Origin: Syngnathus acus
Lineage: Eukaryota > Chordata > Actinopteri > Syngnathiformes > Syngnathidae
Assembly (NCBI RefSeq): GCF_901709675.1
Contig: NC_051100.1
Span: forward strand, 14,118,286-14,182,285
Length of the DNA stretch: 64,000 bases
Direction of reading: 5' to 3'
The notes under the pieces are model-generated. The model made no database searches. It had not been told where the DNA came from and was given only the letters and a program-made list of their open reading frames with translations. The position numbers and the translations under genes were made by a program. Of this stretch, positions 63,921 through 64,000 are shown in pieces. Position 1 is the stretch's first letter; each line of letters begins with the position of its first letter.

Positions 63921-64000
63921 TTCCACCGATGTTTCTTCACATTACCACATCTGCCACATCCAGGAGGCTGTGTGTCAGTTTTATATTGAGTCCTCTGCCA
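63921..64000 (-). pseudogene. gypsy gag zinc-knuckle region, cut by the window edge
   Basis: Minus strand gives QPPGCGRCGNVKKHRWNDC, a CCHC-like zinc knuckle (C-x2-C-x5-H-x4-C). It belongs to the same gypsy element as 63141-63470. Confidence 0.6.

Overview
This window is from a vertebrate nuclear genome, almost certainly a ray-finned (teleost) fish. The signs are spliced genes with GT-AG introns, a C2H2 zinc-finger gene, long microsatellites, and a dense mixture of L2, RTE and jockey-group LINEs, Ty3/gypsy and ERV-like LTR elements, hAT, Tc1, Tigger-like and ISL2EU-like DNA transposons, and a tRNA-derived SINE. No bacterial, operon-type or CRISPR feature is present. Species cannot be named from the sequence alone.

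The one well-supported host gene is a C2H2 zinc-finger gene on the + strand (coding exons 34615-35192, 36712-37021 and 38445-38918). It encodes 453 residues with six zinc fingers. Both introns cut inside a finger, and splicing restores exact C-X2-C-X12-H-X3-H spacing. A likely 5' UTR exon ends at 33834 and a poly(A) signal lies at 39607. Weaker host candidates are a terminal exon at 878-957 and a few small minus-strand exons at 42.8-43.1 kb.

The rest is layered mobile DNA. 1.5-7.2 kb: an ISL2EU-like remnant with a THAP exon facing a YqaJ-associated exon, a TIR element carrying a hAT that itself carries an internally deleted LINE, and a double-palindrome MITE. 7.2-10.5 kb: a gypsy LTR plus gag start, abutting a LINE with a C-terminal zinc finger. 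10.7-16.6 kb: a short LTR retrotransposon with a 5-bp target duplication, split by an L2 LINE that is itself hit by a MITE, a hAT and perhaps a solo LTR. 17-18.6 kb: a LINE endonuclease fragment. 19.4-23.3 kb: a nearly intact minus-strand L2 LINE. 23.3-26.5 kb: AT-rich, no gene seen. 26.5-28.7 kb: an env-plus-LTR retroviral remnant. 28.8-32.3 kb: a jockey-group LINE split by a hAT and ending in a local inversion.

32.5-33.6 kb is a fold-back element with 167-bp tandem repeats, directly upstream of the zinc-finger gene. A related inverted copy lies beyond the gene at 40.2-40.4 kb. 41-53 kb holds two copies of a TIR element with a 118-bp minisatellite, a Tigger-like element, a SINE split by a hAT, a Tc1 element, and the second copy of the internally deleted LINE. 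53.5-56.8 kb is a full-length RTE-clade LINE with an uninterrupted 1006-codon frame, the most plausibly active element here. 57-61 kb is LTR-like and hAT debris. 61-64 kb is a minus-strand gypsy element with protease, RNase H and integrase but no reverse transcriptase, running off the right edge.

The most interesting items are the internally deleted LINE that appears to have spread as its own family, the ISL2EU-like two-gene remnant, the double-palindrome MITE found twice as one unit, the insertion history at 10.7-16.6 kb, and the placement of the zinc-finger gene between inverted repeat copies.
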